Positions 17,021 through 26,154 of a DNA stretch of 64,000 nucleotides are shown one piece after another. Under the pieces are notes generated by a model. It was not told the DNA's origin, did no database searches, and saw nothing but the letters and a program-made list of their open reading frames with translations. How positions within the stretch are numbered: the stretch's first letter is position 1; each line of letters begins with the position of its first letter. The stretch is taken from positions 8,475 through 72,474 of the forward strand of contig CAYVKA010000019.1 in NCBI GenBank assembly GCA_964451925.1. Direction: 5' to 3'. Position numbers and translations under genes: made by a program. This DNA comes from Nevskia sp964451925. GTDB taxonomy: Bacteria > Pseudomonadota > Gammaproteobacteria > Nevskiales > Nevskiaceae.

Positions 17021-17394
17021 ATACCGAAGCCCGCCCAGGAATGCCCTATACCGGTCTGGACGACGCCGGTCTGGACGACGCACGCCTGGAGCGGTTGCTG
17101 CGCCAGGATGCCGCTCGCGATCCCTACATCGAGGACGGCGGCTTTACCGCGCGGGTCATGGCCGGCCTGCCGGCGCCGCGGCGGCAGCGCAGCTACAGCT
17201 GGCTGGGCCCGACCCTGGGGGGGCTGGCGGTGGTGGTGCTGGCCGGGTTCTCGCCGGTGACGGCCGAGCTGCTGGCGCCGTTCAAGGCCGTGCTGCACGG
17301 CCAGCTGATGCCACTGCAGAGCCTGCTGGTGTTCGTGCCCCTGATCGCGCTGACCTACGGCGCCGCCTGGTTCGCCACCACCGATCCGGATTGA
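17017..17394 (+). CDS. Small membrane protein coupled to the ECF sigma factor (possible anti-sigma)
   Basis: A 125-residue protein. The N-terminal cytoplasmic ~60 residues are acidic, with a tandem GLDDA-GLDDA repeat from a 15-base DNA duplication (about 17056-17085). Two hydrophobic helices follow (TLGGLAVVVLAGFSPVTAELL and LQSLLVFVPLIALTYGAAWFA). Its ATG overlaps the sigma stop. Position and topology are those of an anti-sigma factor, but no zinc HxxxCxxC motif is present, so the role is inferred only from context. Confidence 0.7.
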   Translation: MNTEARPGMPYTGLDDAGLDDARLERLLRQDAARDPYIEDGGFTARVMAGLPAPRRQRSYSWLGPTLGGLAVVVLAGFSPVTAELLAPFKAVLHGQLMPLQSLLVFVPLIALTYGAAWFATTDPD

Positions 17395-17427
17395 GGCGCG
17401 CGGCCGCCGCGGCTGCGCCCGGGCAGA

Positions 17428-17456
17428 TTGTTAACTGCACATACGTACAGTAAACT
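17428..17456 (+). promoter_or_regulatory. Promoter of parE with LexA-like box in the spacer
   Basis: TTGTTA (17428-17433) and TAAACT (17451-17456) are separated by exactly 17 bases. Inside the spacer lies CTG-N10-CAG (17435-17450), flanked as AACTG...CAGTA, close to the gammaproteobacterial LexA consensus. A bound repressor would block this promoter. The transcript would have a leader of about 180 bases before parE. Confidence 0.55.
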
Positions 17457-17644
17457 GCGGCGGGAGTGCGCGCCGCTGCGATCGCTTGCCCGCGCCAACC
17501 GCGGCATTTTCCACCCGGGCCGCGCGATTCCCGGGCCGCCCGGCGCACGGCACCCAGGCATGGCGCGGTTCGCTTGCACCCCTCGGGCGCATTCGCTAAG
17601 TTCGCGCGTCTTTTGCAACAGACCGAGCGGGAAACACCAGGCCG

Positions 17645-19531
17645 ATGGCAGCCAGCAATTACTCAGCGGAACAGATCGAGGTCCTCAGCGGGCTGGACCC
17701 GGTGCGCAAGCGCCCGGGCATGTATACCGACACCACCCGCCCCAATCATCTGGCCCAGGAAGTCATCGACAACAGCGTTGACGAGGCCCAGAACGGCCAC
17801 GCCACGCGCATCGACGTGACGCTGTTCGCCGACGGCTCCTGCCAGGTGGCCGATGACGGGCGCGGCATGCCGGTGGACATCCACCCCGAGCACAAGGTGT
17901 CGGGTGTGGAACTGATCCTGACCAAGCTGCACTCCGGCGCCAAGTTTTCCAACAAGGCCTACGGTTTCTCCGGCGGTCTGCACGGCGTCGGCGTTTCGGT
18001 GGTCAATGCACTGTCGAAGAAACTGGACGTGCATGTGTTCCGCGGCGGCGCCGAATACGCCATGGAGTTCGCCGGCGGCGAGAAGGTTTCCAAGCTGAAG
18101 GAGATCGGCAGCGCCGCGAAGTCCCGCAGCGGCACCACGGTGCGCTTCTGGCCGGATGACAAGTATTTCGACTCGCCCAGGATTTCCGTCCCCAGGCTCA
18201 AGCAGGTGCTGCGCGCCAAGGCGGTGCTGTGTCCGAACCTGCGCGTCAGCCTGGATGACCAGGTCAACGGCGAGCAGGTGGTGTGGCAATACGAGAACGG
18301 GCTGGTCGATTACCTCAAGGACGCGCTCAATGGCGCCGAGACGGTGCCGGCCGAGCCCTTCGTCGGCAAGCTGAAAGGCCAGCGCGAGGAAGCCGAGTGG
18401 GCGCTGCTGTGGCTGGCCGAGGGCAGCGAGGGGGTTGCCGAGTCCTACGTCAACCTGATCCCCACCATCCAGGGCGGCACCCACGTCAACGGCCTGCGCA
18501 CCGGCCTGACCGAGGCGATCCGCGAGTTCTGCGAGTTCCGCAACCTGTTGCCGCGCGGTCTCAAGCTCACCCCGGAGGATGTGTGGCTGGGCTGCTGCTA
18601 TGTGCTGTCGGTGAAGATGCACGACCCGCAGTTCGCCGGCCAGACCAAGGAGCGGCTGTCCTCGCGCGAGACTGCCACGTTCGTGCAGGGCGTGGTGCAT
18701 GACAGTTTCGGGCTGTGGCTGAACCAGCATCCGGAGACGGGTGAGCAGATTGCCGCCCTGGTGATTTCCAACGCCAATGCGCGCCTGAAGCAGGCCAAGC
18801 AGGTGGTGCGCAAGAAGATCACCAGCGGCCCGGCGCTGCCCGGCAAGCTGGCCGACTGCGTTTCCAGCGATCCGGCCCTGACCGAGATCTTTTTGGTGGA
18901 AGGCGACTCCGCCGGCGGCTCGGCCAAGCAGGCGCGCGACCGCGATACCCAGGCGGTGATGCCGCTGCGCGGCAAGATCCTGAATACCTGGGAGGCCGAA
19001 TCCGGCGAGGCGCTGCGCTCCGACGAAATCCACAACATTTCCGTGGCCATCGGTGTCGACCTGGGCAGCAGCGACCTGTCGGGCCTGCGCTACGGCAAGA
19101 TCTGCATGCTGGCCGACGCCGACTCCGACGGCCTGCACATCGCCACCCTGTTCTGCGCCCTGTTCCTCAAGCATTTCCGGCCGCTGATCGAGGCGGGGCA
19201 CGTGTATATCGCCATGCCGCCGCTGTTCCGCGTCGACGCCGGCAAGCAGGTGTTCTATGCCCTGGACCAGGCGGAACTCGACGGCATCAAGGATCGCCTC
19301 AGCGCCGAGGGCAGCCGCGCCAAGATCAGCGTGACCCGCTTCAAGGGCCTGGGCGAGATGAACCCGATGCAGTTGCGCGAAACCACCATGGCGCGCGACA
19401 CGCGCAAGCTGGTGCAGCTGACGCTGGACGGTGATCCGGCCGATGTGATCATGGACATGATGCTGGCGAAGAAGCGCGCCGGCGACCGCAAGGCCTGGTT
19501 GGAAGAAAACGGCGACAAAGCCGAGGTTTGA
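17645..19531 (+). CDS. parE: DNA topoisomerase IV subunit B
   Basis: A 628-residue ATPase subunit that decatenates daughter chromosomes with ParC. The GHKL ATPase domain is marked by VIDNSVDEAQNG, DDGRGMPVDIH and the lid GGLHGVGVSVVNALS. The TOPRIM domain has EIFLVEGDSAGGSAKQARDR (quinolone-determining region) and the metal-binding DADSDG near residue 500. Length (E. coli ParE 630) and immediate neighbour parC distinguish it from GyrB, which would be about 800 residues. The ATG begins MAASNYSAEQIEVL, a usual ParE start. Only 33 bases separate it from parC. Confidence 0.97.
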   Translation: MAASNYSAEQIEVLSGLDPVRKRPGMYTDTTRPNHLAQEVIDNSVDEAQNGHATRIDVTLFADGSCQVADDGRGMPVDIHPEHKVSGVELILTKLHSGAKFSNKAYGFSGGLHGVGVSVVNALSKKLDVHVFRGGAEYAMEFAGGEKVSKLKEIGSAAKSRSGTTVRFWPDDKYFDSPRISVPRLKQVLRAKAVLCPNLRVSLDDQVNGEQVVWQYENGLVDYLKDALNGAETVPAEPFVGKLKGQREEAEWALLWLAEGSEGVAESYVNLIPTIQGGTHVNGLRTGLTEAIREFCEFRNLLPRGLKLTPEDVWLGCCYVLSVKMHDPQFAGQTKERLSSRETATFVQGVVHDSFGLWLNQHPETGEQIAALVISNANARLKQAKQVVRKKITSGPALPGKLADCVSSDPALTEIFLVEGDSAGGSAKQARDRDTQAVMPLRGKILNTWEAESGEALRSDEIHNISVAIGVDLGSSDLSGLRYGKICMLADADSDGLHIATLFCALFLKHFRPLIEAGHVYIAMPPLFRVDAGKQVFYALDQAELDGIKDRLSAEGSRAKISVTRFKGLGEMNPMQLRETTMARDTRKLVQLTLDGDPADVIMDMMLAKKRAGDRKAWLEENGDKAEV

Positions 19532-19564
19532 TCGAGCCTGCCTGGCCCGCCCCGAGATTCCCGA

Positions 19565-21820
19565 ATGAGCAACGAAATTACCGAAACCGAACGCCTGCCG
19601 CTGCGCGTCTTCGCCGAAAAGGCCTACCTCGACTACTCGATGTACGTGGTGCTGGATCGCGCCCTGCCGCACGTCGGCGACGGTCTCAAGCCGGTGCAGC
19701 GCCGCATCGTTTACGCCATGTCCGAACTGGGCATCCTGGCCACCGCCAAGCACCGCAAGTCGGCCCTGACCGTCGGCGATGTGATCGGTAAGTTCCATCC
19801 GCACGGCGATACCGCCTGTTACGAGGCGATGGTGACGATGGCGCAGCCGTTCGCCTATCGCTACCCGCTGGTGGACGGGCAGGGCAACTGGGGCTCTCCC
19901 GACGATCCCAAGTCGTTCGCCGCCTACCGCTACACCGAATCGCGGCTGACCCCTTACGCGCAGGCCCTGCTGTCGGAAATCGGCCAGGGAACGGTGGACT
20001 GGGTGCCGACTTTCGACGGCAGCCGCGAGGAGCCGCGGCTGCTGCCGGCGCGCACGCCCAATGTGCTGGTCAACGGCACCACCGGCATCGCCGTGGGCAT
20101 GGCCACCGACATTCCGCCGCACAACCTGCGCGAACTGGCGTCGGCCTGCCTGCACCTGCTGAAGCACCCCAAGGCCACGGTCGAAGAGCTGATGGAGCAG
20201 GTGCCGGGACCGGACTATCCCACCGGCAGCGAGATCGTCAGCGACCCCGCCGAGCTGCGCAAGATCTACGAAACCGGTTACGGCCAGGTACGCGCCCGCG
20301 CGCGCTGGGAGCGTGACGAGGACGGCAACATCGTCGTCACCCACGTGCCGCATCAGGTGTCGCCGACCGACCTGCAGAAGGCCATCGCCGAGCAGATCAC
20401 GTCGAAGAAGCTGCCGCTGCTGACCGACATCCGCGACGAGTCCGATCACGAGAACCCGACGCGCATCGTGCTGATCGTGCGCTCCAACCGCGTCGACGCC
20501 GACGCGCTGATGGCGCACCTGTTCGCCACCACCGACCTGGAAAAGAGCCACCGCGTCAATCTCAACATGATCGGCCTGGACGGCCGGCCGCGGGTCAAGA
20601 ACCTGCGCGAGATCCTGAGCGAGTGGCTGACCTTCCGCACCGCCACCGTGCGCCGCCGCGTCGAGCACCGGCTGGCCAAGGTCAACGAGCGGCTGCACAT
20701 CCTCGACGCCCTGCTGGTCGCCTTCCTCAATATCGACGAGGTGATCCGCATCATCCGCTTCGAGGAAGACCCGAAAGCCGAGCTGATGCGGCGCTTCGGG
20801 CTGACCGAGATCCAGGCCGACGCGATTCTCGACCTGCGTCTGCGCCATCTGCAGAAGCTGGAGGAAATGAAGATCCGCGGCGAGCAGGCCGAACTGGCCG
20901 CGGAGCGCAAGGCGCTGGAGGAGTTGCTCGCCTCCGAGCCCAAGCTGAAGAAGCTGGTGGGACAGGAACTGGCCGAGGACGCCAAGAAATACGGCGACGC
21001 GCGGCGCTGCCCGATCGTGGCGCGGCCGGTGGCGCAGGCCCTGGTGGCTTCCGAGATCCTGCCGTCGGAGCCGATCACGGTGGTGCTGTCCAAGGCTGGC
21101 TGGATCCGTTCGGCCAAGGGCCACGGCATCGACGCCGCCGGTCTCAGCTACAAGGCCGGCGACGAGTTCCTGTGCGCGGCGGAGGGGCGCAGCAGCCAGC
21201 TGCTGATCCTGCTCGACAGCCGTGGCCGCGCCTATTCACTGAATCCGCGCGAACTGCCTTCGGCCCGCTCGCAGGGCGAGCCGGTGACCACCAAGCTGGA
21301 CCTGCAGGACGGCGGTACGGTGATCGGCATGATGCTGGGCGAGGCCGGCGACAGGTACGTGCTGGGCGGCGGCGACGGTTACGGCTTTATCGCCAAGCTG
21401 GACGACCTGCAGGCGCGCAACCGCGCCGGCAAGGCGGCGATCAATCTGGAATTGCCGCCGTTCCCGCCGCTGCCGATGCGCGACGCGGCCGGCGACCGCC
21501 TGGCGCTGGCGACCGCCGAAGGGCGCCTGCTGGTGTTCGCGGTGAGCGAGCTGCCGGAGATGGCCAAGGGCAAGGGCAACAAGCTGATCGCGCTGAAGGG
21601 CGAGGACCGCATCGTCGCCGCGACGGTGCTGCCGGCTGGCGCGCCGCTGGAGGTGCTGAGCGGCAAGCGCAGCCTGACGCTGAAGCGCGGCGATCTCGAG
21701 CACTACGTCGGCAGCCGCGCCAGCCGCGGCAACCACCTGCCGCGTGGCTTCACCCGGGTCGACGGGCTGCAGCCGCTGCGCGATAAGGCGGCCGACTCCA
21801 AGCCGGAAGGCGGGGCTTGA
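19565..21820 (+). CDS. parC: DNA topoisomerase IV subunit A
   Basis: A 751-residue DNA-cleaving subunit of topoisomerase IV. The winged-helix active site has the catalytic Tyr123 (AAYRYTESRL). The quinolone-determining region reads GKFHPHGDTACYEAM: Thr83 occupies the place of E. coli Ser80, with Glu87 matching Glu84. A coiled-coil gate (about residues 360-480) is followed by a C-terminal beta-propeller DNA-wrapping region. Length matches E. coli ParC (752). It is probably co-transcribed with parE. Confidence 0.97.
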   Translation: MSNEITETERLPLRVFAEKAYLDYSMYVVLDRALPHVGDGLKPVQRRIVYAMSELGILATAKHRKSALTVGDVIGKFHPHGDTACYEAMVTMAQPFAYRYPLVDGQGNWGSPDDPKSFAAYRYTESRLTPYAQALLSEIGQGTVDWVPTFDGSREEPRLLPARTPNVLVNGTTGIAVGMATDIPPHNLRELASACLHLLKHPKATVEELMEQVPGPDYPTGSEIVSDPAELRKIYETGYGQVRARARWERDEDGNIVVTHVPHQVSPTDLQKAIAEQITSKKLPLLTDIRDESDHENPTRIVLIVRSNRVDADALMAHLFATTDLEKSHRVNLNMIGLDGRPRVKNLREILSEWLTFRTATVRRRVEHRLAKVNERLHILDALLVAFLNIDEVIRIIRFEEDPKAELMRRFGLTEIQADAILDLRLRHLQKLEEMKIRGEQAELAAERKALEELLASEPKLKKLVGQELAEDAKKYGDARRCPIVARPVAQALVASEILPSEPITVVLSKAGWIRSAKGHGIDAAGLSYKAGDEFLCAAEGRSSQLLILLDSRGRAYSLNPRELPSARSQGEPVTTKLDLQDGGTVIGMMLGEAGDRYVLGGGDGYGFIAKLDDLQARNRAGKAAINLELPPFPPLPMRDAAGDRLALATAEGRLLVFAVSELPEMAKGKGNKLIALKGEDRIVAATVLPAGAPLEVLSGKRSLTLKRGDLEHYVGSRASRGNHLPRGFTRVDGLQPLRDKAADSKPEGGA

Positions 21821-21844
21821 GTCCGGCGTTGTCCCCCCTACAAT
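21817..21844 (+). promoter_or_regulatory. Promoter of htpX
   Basis: TTGAGT (21817-21822), overlapping the parC stop, and TACAAT (21839-21844) are spaced by 16 bases, 38 bases before the htpX ATG. This is a fair sigma-70 match; heat-shock or Cpx boxes known for E. coli htpX were not evident. Confidence 0.5.
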
Positions 21845-21881
21845 GGAATAGACCCAATCCGTTTTCGGCCGAATCCCGTTT

Positions 21882-22757
21882 ATGAAACGCATCTTGTTGT
21901 TCCTGCTGACGAATATTGCTGTGATGCTGGTGCTCGGCGTGGTCTGCAGCGTGCTCGGCGTGGACCGCTTCCTGACTCGCCAGGGCCTCAATCTGCCGAT
22001 GCTGCTGGCGTTCTCCGCGGTGCTGGGCATGGGCGGTTCGTTCATCTCCCTGCTGATGTCGAAGTGGATGGCCAAGATGAGCACCGGTGCGCAGGTGCTG
22101 ACCGAGCCGCGCAGCGCCCAGGAGGCCTGGCTGCTGGCCACGGTGGAGCGCGAAGCGCGCGCCGCCGGCATCGGCACGCCGGAAGTTGCGGTGTACGAGG
22201 CGCCGGAGCCGAACGCCTTCGCCACCGGTGCCAGCAAGAACAGCGCGCTGGTGGCGGTCAGCACCGGCCTGCTGCAGTCGATGACGCAGGAGGAGATCGA
22301 GGCGGTGCTGGGGCACGAGATCAGCCACGTCGCCAATGGCGACATGGTCACGCTGACGCTGATCCAGGGCGTGGTCAACACCTTCGTCATCTTCCTGTCG
22401 CGCGTGATCGGTTATTTCGTCGACAGCGCGCTGCGCCGTGACGACGACCGCGGCGGGGTGGGTATCGGCTACTTCGTCACTTCGATGGTGATGCAGGTGC
22501 TGCTCGGCTTCCTGGCGACGATGATCGTCTGCGCCTTCTCGCGCTGGCGCGAGTTTCATGCCGATGCCGGCGGCGCCCACCTGGCCGGCAAGCGCAAGAT
22601 GATCGCCGCGCTGCAGCGGCTGAAATCGCTGCACGAGCCGTCGACGCTGCCGCAGAACATGGCGGCGTTCGGCATCGCTGGCGGCGTGCAGCAGTTGTTT
22701 GCGACGCATCCGCCGCTGGATGAACGCATCGCGCGCCTGCAGGCCGGCGGCAACTGA
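21882..22757 (+). CDS. htpX: Membrane metalloprotease HtpX
   Basis: A 291-residue inner-membrane zinc protease that degrades damaged membrane proteins. Two N-terminal helices (LFLLTNIAVMLVLGVVCSVLG and LPMLLAFSAVLGMGGSFISLL) precede the cytosolic protease domain, with HEISH at residues 145-149 (His145, Glu146, His149) and the third zinc ligand glutamate in SRWREFHADAGG. Two further hydrophobic helices follow the HExxH. Length and sequence fit E. coli HtpX (293). It has its own promoter and ends at a terminator shared with the convergent fimX gene. Confidence 0.97.
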   Translation: MKRILLFLLTNIAVMLVLGVVCSVLGVDRFLTRQGLNLPMLLAFSAVLGMGGSFISLLMSKWMAKMSTGAQVLTEPRSAQEAWLLATVEREARAAGIGTPEVAVYEAPEPNAFATGASKNSALVAVSTGLLQSMTQEEIEAVLGHEISHVANGDMVTLTLIQGVVNTFVIFLSRVIGYFVDSALRRDDDRGGVGIGYFVTSMVMQVLLGFLATMIVCAFSRWREFHADAGGAHLAGKRKMIAALQRLKSLHEPSTLPQNMAAFGIAGGVQQLFATHPPLDERIARLQAGGN

Positions 22758-22775
22758 CGGTCCCCATCCATGAAA

Positions 22776-22797
22776 AAGGGCGGCTGCGGCCGCCCTT
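22776..22797. terminator. Bidirectional terminator between htpX and fimX
   Basis: Perfect 9-base stem AAGGGCGGC/GCCGCCCTT (22776-22784, 22789-22797) with a TGCG loop. The minus-strand product ends in a run of five Ts, so it best terminates fimX; on the plus strand the tail is weak (GTTGGTTT). Confidence 0.8.
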
Positions 22798-22874
22798 GTT
22801 GGTTTGATCGGAGTTCCCCGCCGTCCCCGACACCGGGTGGAATGCCGTTGAGGCATCCGCCAAAGCGTGATTCC

Positions 22875-24968
22875 TTACCCGCGCCCGCCTGCGATGTCGC
22901 TGGCCAGCAGCACCACCTCGGGTTCCTGCACATGGTAACCCTGGATGAAGTTCACCCCCATCTGCCACAGGCGTGCCATGACATGGGCGTCCTCGACGTG
23001 GGAGACGATGGTCTTCAGGTTGTGCTGCTTGGCCGCTTCGACCAGGTCGGCGAGACGCTTCTGCGTATCCTTCTCGGTGAATTTCTGGGTGAAGGACGGG
23101 TGGAATTTGATGAAGTTGGCCGGAATGTGGTCCATCAGCTGGGCCGAGTTGGCGCCGATGCCAAAGTGCTCGACCGCCAGGCCCGCGCCCATTTCACGCA
23201 GCGCCTGGGTCAGCGCCTTGGCTTTGCGCACGTGATTCTGGATCACCACTTCCTGGATCTCGAAGACGATCTCGTCGCTGCGCAGCGGTTGCTCCTGCAC
23301 CTGGTTCTTGAGCCAGCTGATGAAGCCTTCGTTGTCCTTGAGGGTGTCCTCGGACAGTTTGACGAACAGCACGGACGCTTCCTTGGAGGCGGCGCGCTTG
23401 GCGATGACGCCCAGGGCCCGCGTCACCACCCAGCGGTCGATGGTGCGCATCAGGTTGAATTTCTGGGCGGCCGGCAGGAACTCGGCCGCATGCAGCTCCT
23501 TGCCTGACTCGTCCAGCATGCGCACCAGCACGTCGAAGTGGCTGCGTGATTCGCCTTCCAGGCTGGCGATGGACTGGTAGGCCAGTTTCAGCCGGTTGTC
23601 CTCGATCGCCTTCTTCACCTGGGCTGCGCGGCGTGCTTCCTCGCGCTCGACCTGGTTGGCCTTGGCGGTGGCGCCCAGGGCCACGATCTGGTTGCCGCCA
23701 CGGGCCGAGATCTTGCGGGCCTCGTCGGCGATCTGGCGCATGACCTGTTCCGGGGCCTCCTGGCCGCCGAGCGGGAACACGGTGATGGTCAGGCTGATGT
23801 GCGCCTCGTGGTGCTGCGCGGCGAAAATGTGGCCGGAAACCTCCTTGCGCAGGAATTCGGCGAACTGCTCGGCCTCGTTGTAATTGGGGCGCTGCACCAG
23901 CAGGGCCAGTTCGTCGGTGGAGAAGACGAAGGACTGGTCCTGCGGACCGAGGCGGTTGTGCACCATTTCCGCCAGCAGCGCGGTGACTTCCTGGGCGTCG
24001 GCATGGCCGATGCGCTGTTCCAGCGTGTCGAAGGCGTCAATGCGCAACAGCATCACGGTGCGCACCGCCTTGTTGTCCGCTGGCGCCTCCGCAAGCGCCC
24101 GGCTCAGCACGCTGCGGCCGTGGAACACGGCATGGGCGGAAGCCGGGCGGCCCTTGCCGCCTTCTGCGCGGATCAGCAGCTCGATCACGCTTTCGCCGTC
24201 CTGGGTGCCGAGGATCAGCTGTGCCTTGACATGCACCTGGCCCTTGCGGCCGACCAGGACCAGCTCCAGCGGCTCGCCGTTGTGCTTGCCCTTCTGCACC
24301 GCGCGCAGGCGTTCCTTGATCTTGCTCTGCTGGTCCGGTGCCACCAGGTCGATCAGCGGCTGGCCGGCGAGCTCGGCCGGGTCGTCATAGCCCAGCAGAT
24401 GGGTGAAGGCGAGGTTGGCGTTGGCCAGGATGCCTTCCTGCACGTGCGCCACGGCGTCGGCGGTGCCTTCGGTCAGCTGCTGGTGGCGCGATTCGAAATC
24501 GGCCAGCCGCTGCTGCGTCAGGCGCAGGTTGCGCAGGTGGTGATGCTTGACGAATTCGCGCACCACCACCAGTTCCAGATGGCGCAGGTGGCGCAGGTCA
24601 TCGTAGGAGACGAAATCCTGGGCGCCGGCGGCCAGCGCGGCGACGGCGTCCTCGACCGAGTGGTTGTTGCTGATCACCACCACCGGCAGGTCGGGGCGCA
24701 GCTGGTTGATCAGGTCGATGACTTTTGCCGGCGGGGCCTGGCGGGCGTTTTCGTCGCTCAGAACCAGATCCGGCGGGTTGCGTTGCAGCACGTCCTGCAG
24801 GTCTTCCAGGTCGGTGATCCAGGCCACCCGCAGCGGGTGGCCGGCGTTGCGCAGGTGGCTTTCGATGCGCTTGGCCACCTCTTCGGCCGCGGTTACGACC
24901 AGCAGCACTCCAGAGGCCTCACTCAGCAGGGCGGACGGCAATTGGGTCATCGGTTTGCTCGTTACCAT
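22875..24968 (-). CDS. fimX: FimX-like c-di-GMP effector (REC-PAS-GGDEF-EAL, degenerate)
   Basis: A 697-residue cytoplasmic protein: an atypical receiver domain (about 15-135; DLVLSDENARQ), a PAS domain (about 160-265), a diguanylate cyclase-like domain (about 295-430) whose GGDEF site reads STDEL (about 347), and an EAL-like domain (about 440-690) whose EAL position reads DVL in SHFDVLVRM (about 476). Loss of both catalytic motifs with this order and length (P. aeruginosa FimX, 691) marks FimX, a c-di-GMP-binding protein that controls type IV pilus assembly. The epmB stop overlaps this start by 7 bases; the Met at codon 7 (24950) is an alternative start. Confidence 0.88.
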   Translation of the reverse strand: MVTSKPMTQLPSALLSEASGVLLVVTAAEEVAKRIESHLRNAGHPLRVAWITDLEDLQDVLQRNPPDLVLSDENARQAPPAKVIDLINQLRPDLPVVVISNNHSVEDAVAALAAGAQDFVSYDDLRHLRHLELVVVREFVKHHHLRNLRLTQQRLADFESRHQQLTEGTADAVAHVQEGILANANLAFTHLLGYDDPAELAGQPLIDLVAPDQQSKIKERLRAVQKGKHNGEPLELVLVGRKGQVHVKAQLILGTQDGESVIELLIRAEGGKGRPASAHAVFHGRSVLSRALAEAPADNKAVRTVMLLRIDAFDTLEQRIGHADAQEVTALLAEMVHNRLGPQDQSFVFSTDELALLVQRPNYNEAEQFAEFLRKEVSGHIFAAQHHEAHISLTITVFPLGGQEAPEQVMRQIADEARKISARGGNQIVALGATAKANQVEREEARRAAQVKKAIEDNRLKLAYQSIASLEGESRSHFDVLVRMLDESGKELHAAEFLPAAQKFNLMRTIDRWVVTRALGVIAKRAASKEASVLFVKLSEDTLKDNEGFISWLKNQVQEQPLRSDEIVFEIQEVVIQNHVRKAKALTQALREMGAGLAVEHFGIGANSAQLMDHIPANFIKFHPSFTQKFTEKDTQKRLADLVEAAKQHNLKTIVSHVEDAHVMARLWQMGVNFIQGYHVQEPEVVLLASDIAGGRG

Positions 24969-25957
24969 GACAACAGCGTCTTGGCCGGCGCTCCCGGCTG
25001 TTCGCGTGCCAGGCGCGGCACCAAATAGCCCGGCAGCCGCGCTGCCAGCTCCTCCATCAATTTCACCGCTTCGGATTGGCTCACCTCGAAATGCCCCGCT
25101 CCCTGGACGCGATCGAGTAAGTGCAGATAGTAGGGCAAAACGCCGCAGGCAAACAGCCGCTCCGACAGAGTGGCCAGAGTTTCCGACGAATCGTTGATCC
25201 GGCGCAGCAGCACGGACTGGTTCAGCAGCGTGGCGCCGGCACTGCGCAGCCGGGCGATAGCGGCCTCCACGGACGCATCGATCTCGTTCGGGTGGTTGAC
25301 GTGCAGTACCACCACCTTCTGCAGCCGGGTGCGGCCCAGCCAGGCAAGCAGGGCCTCGTCGACCCGCTCCGGCAGCACCACCGCGGTGCGGGTGTGCAGC
25401 CGCAAGCGCCGCACGTGCGGAATCCGCTCCAGCCCCTCAACCAGGGTGGACAGCTTGTCGTCGCTCAACGACAGGGGGTCGCCGCCGGACAGGATCACTT
25501 CCTCGATACTGGCGTCGGCCGCGATCTGCGCCAGCGTTTCGCGCCAGTTGCCGCGCGAGGCCAGGCTGTCGCTGTAGGGAAAATGGCGGCGGAAGCAGTA
25601 GCGGCAATTGACGGCGCAGGCGCCGGTGGTGATGACCAGGGCGCGGCCGTGATATTTGTGGATCAGGCCGCCGGACTTGAGGCTGGCCAGGTCTCCAACC
25701 GCATCAAGCGAAAAATCAATGGACTTGGCTCTTTCTTCAACGGCAGGCCAAACTTGCAGGAACAACGGATCGGCGGGATCTCCACGACGCATGCGGCTTA
25801 TAAAGCTGTAGGGTACGCGCAGCGGAAAGTGGCGCAGGCGCTCGTAATCCAGCGCTGGCAGCTCCGAGTCTAGCTGGAGAAAGTAAAGCAATTGGGGGGT
25901 GCGCGTAACGTGTTCCGCACGCTGCCATGGCGGCGCTGAAAGGGAATATCCGTCCAT
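24962..25957 (-). CDS. epmB: EF-P (R)-beta-lysine 2,3-aminomutase EpmB
   Basis: A 331-residue radical-SAM/PLP enzyme that makes (R)-beta-lysine for modification of elongation factor P. The CxxxCxxC motif is CAVNCRYC (about residues 113-120). ILSGGDPLSLSDDKL, LHVNHPNEID and LLNQSVLLRRINDS are signatures of the lysine 2,3-aminomutase family. The length fits EpmB (342) rather than the longer catabolic KamA, and the N-terminal WQ pattern (PPWQRAE) is usual for EpmB. The efp gene, often divergent from epmB, is not here; galE occupies that side. Confidence 0.93.
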   Translation of the reverse strand: MDGYSLSAPPWQRAEHVTRTPQLLYFLQLDSELPALDYERLRHFPLRVPYSFISRMRRGDPADPLFLQVWPAVEERAKSIDFSLDAVGDLASLKSGGLIHKYHGRALVITTGACAVNCRYCFRRHFPYSDSLASRGNWRETLAQIAADASIEEVILSGGDPLSLSDDKLSTLVEGLERIPHVRRLRLHTRTAVVLPERVDEALLAWLGRTRLQKVVVLHVNHPNEIDASVEAAIARLRSAGATLLNQSVLLRRINDSSETLATLSERLFACGVLPYYLHLLDRVQGAGHFEVSQSEAVKLMEELAARLPGYLVPRLAREQPGAPAKTLLSW

Positions 25958-26154
25958 TATTTCTAAAGTTACTCTAAATACGGAATTGTAAGCTCAATGT
26001 AAACTTCTGCCGCGATCTATCTGCATAGGTATATTTTTGTTCGGAAATCCATCGGGTGCATGCCTAAACTGTAAATTGTGCTGCTTGATAGCTGATTGCG
26101 GCCTAACGTGGCCAGAATTCCGATAGGCGGACAATTTTCAAAGGCAGGGGAATT

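Noticed and set aside
17663..21124. A 1153-codon open frame antisense to parE/parC
   Set aside because: GC-rich DNA leaves antisense frames open; it mirrors two well conserved genes and has no recognisable domain.
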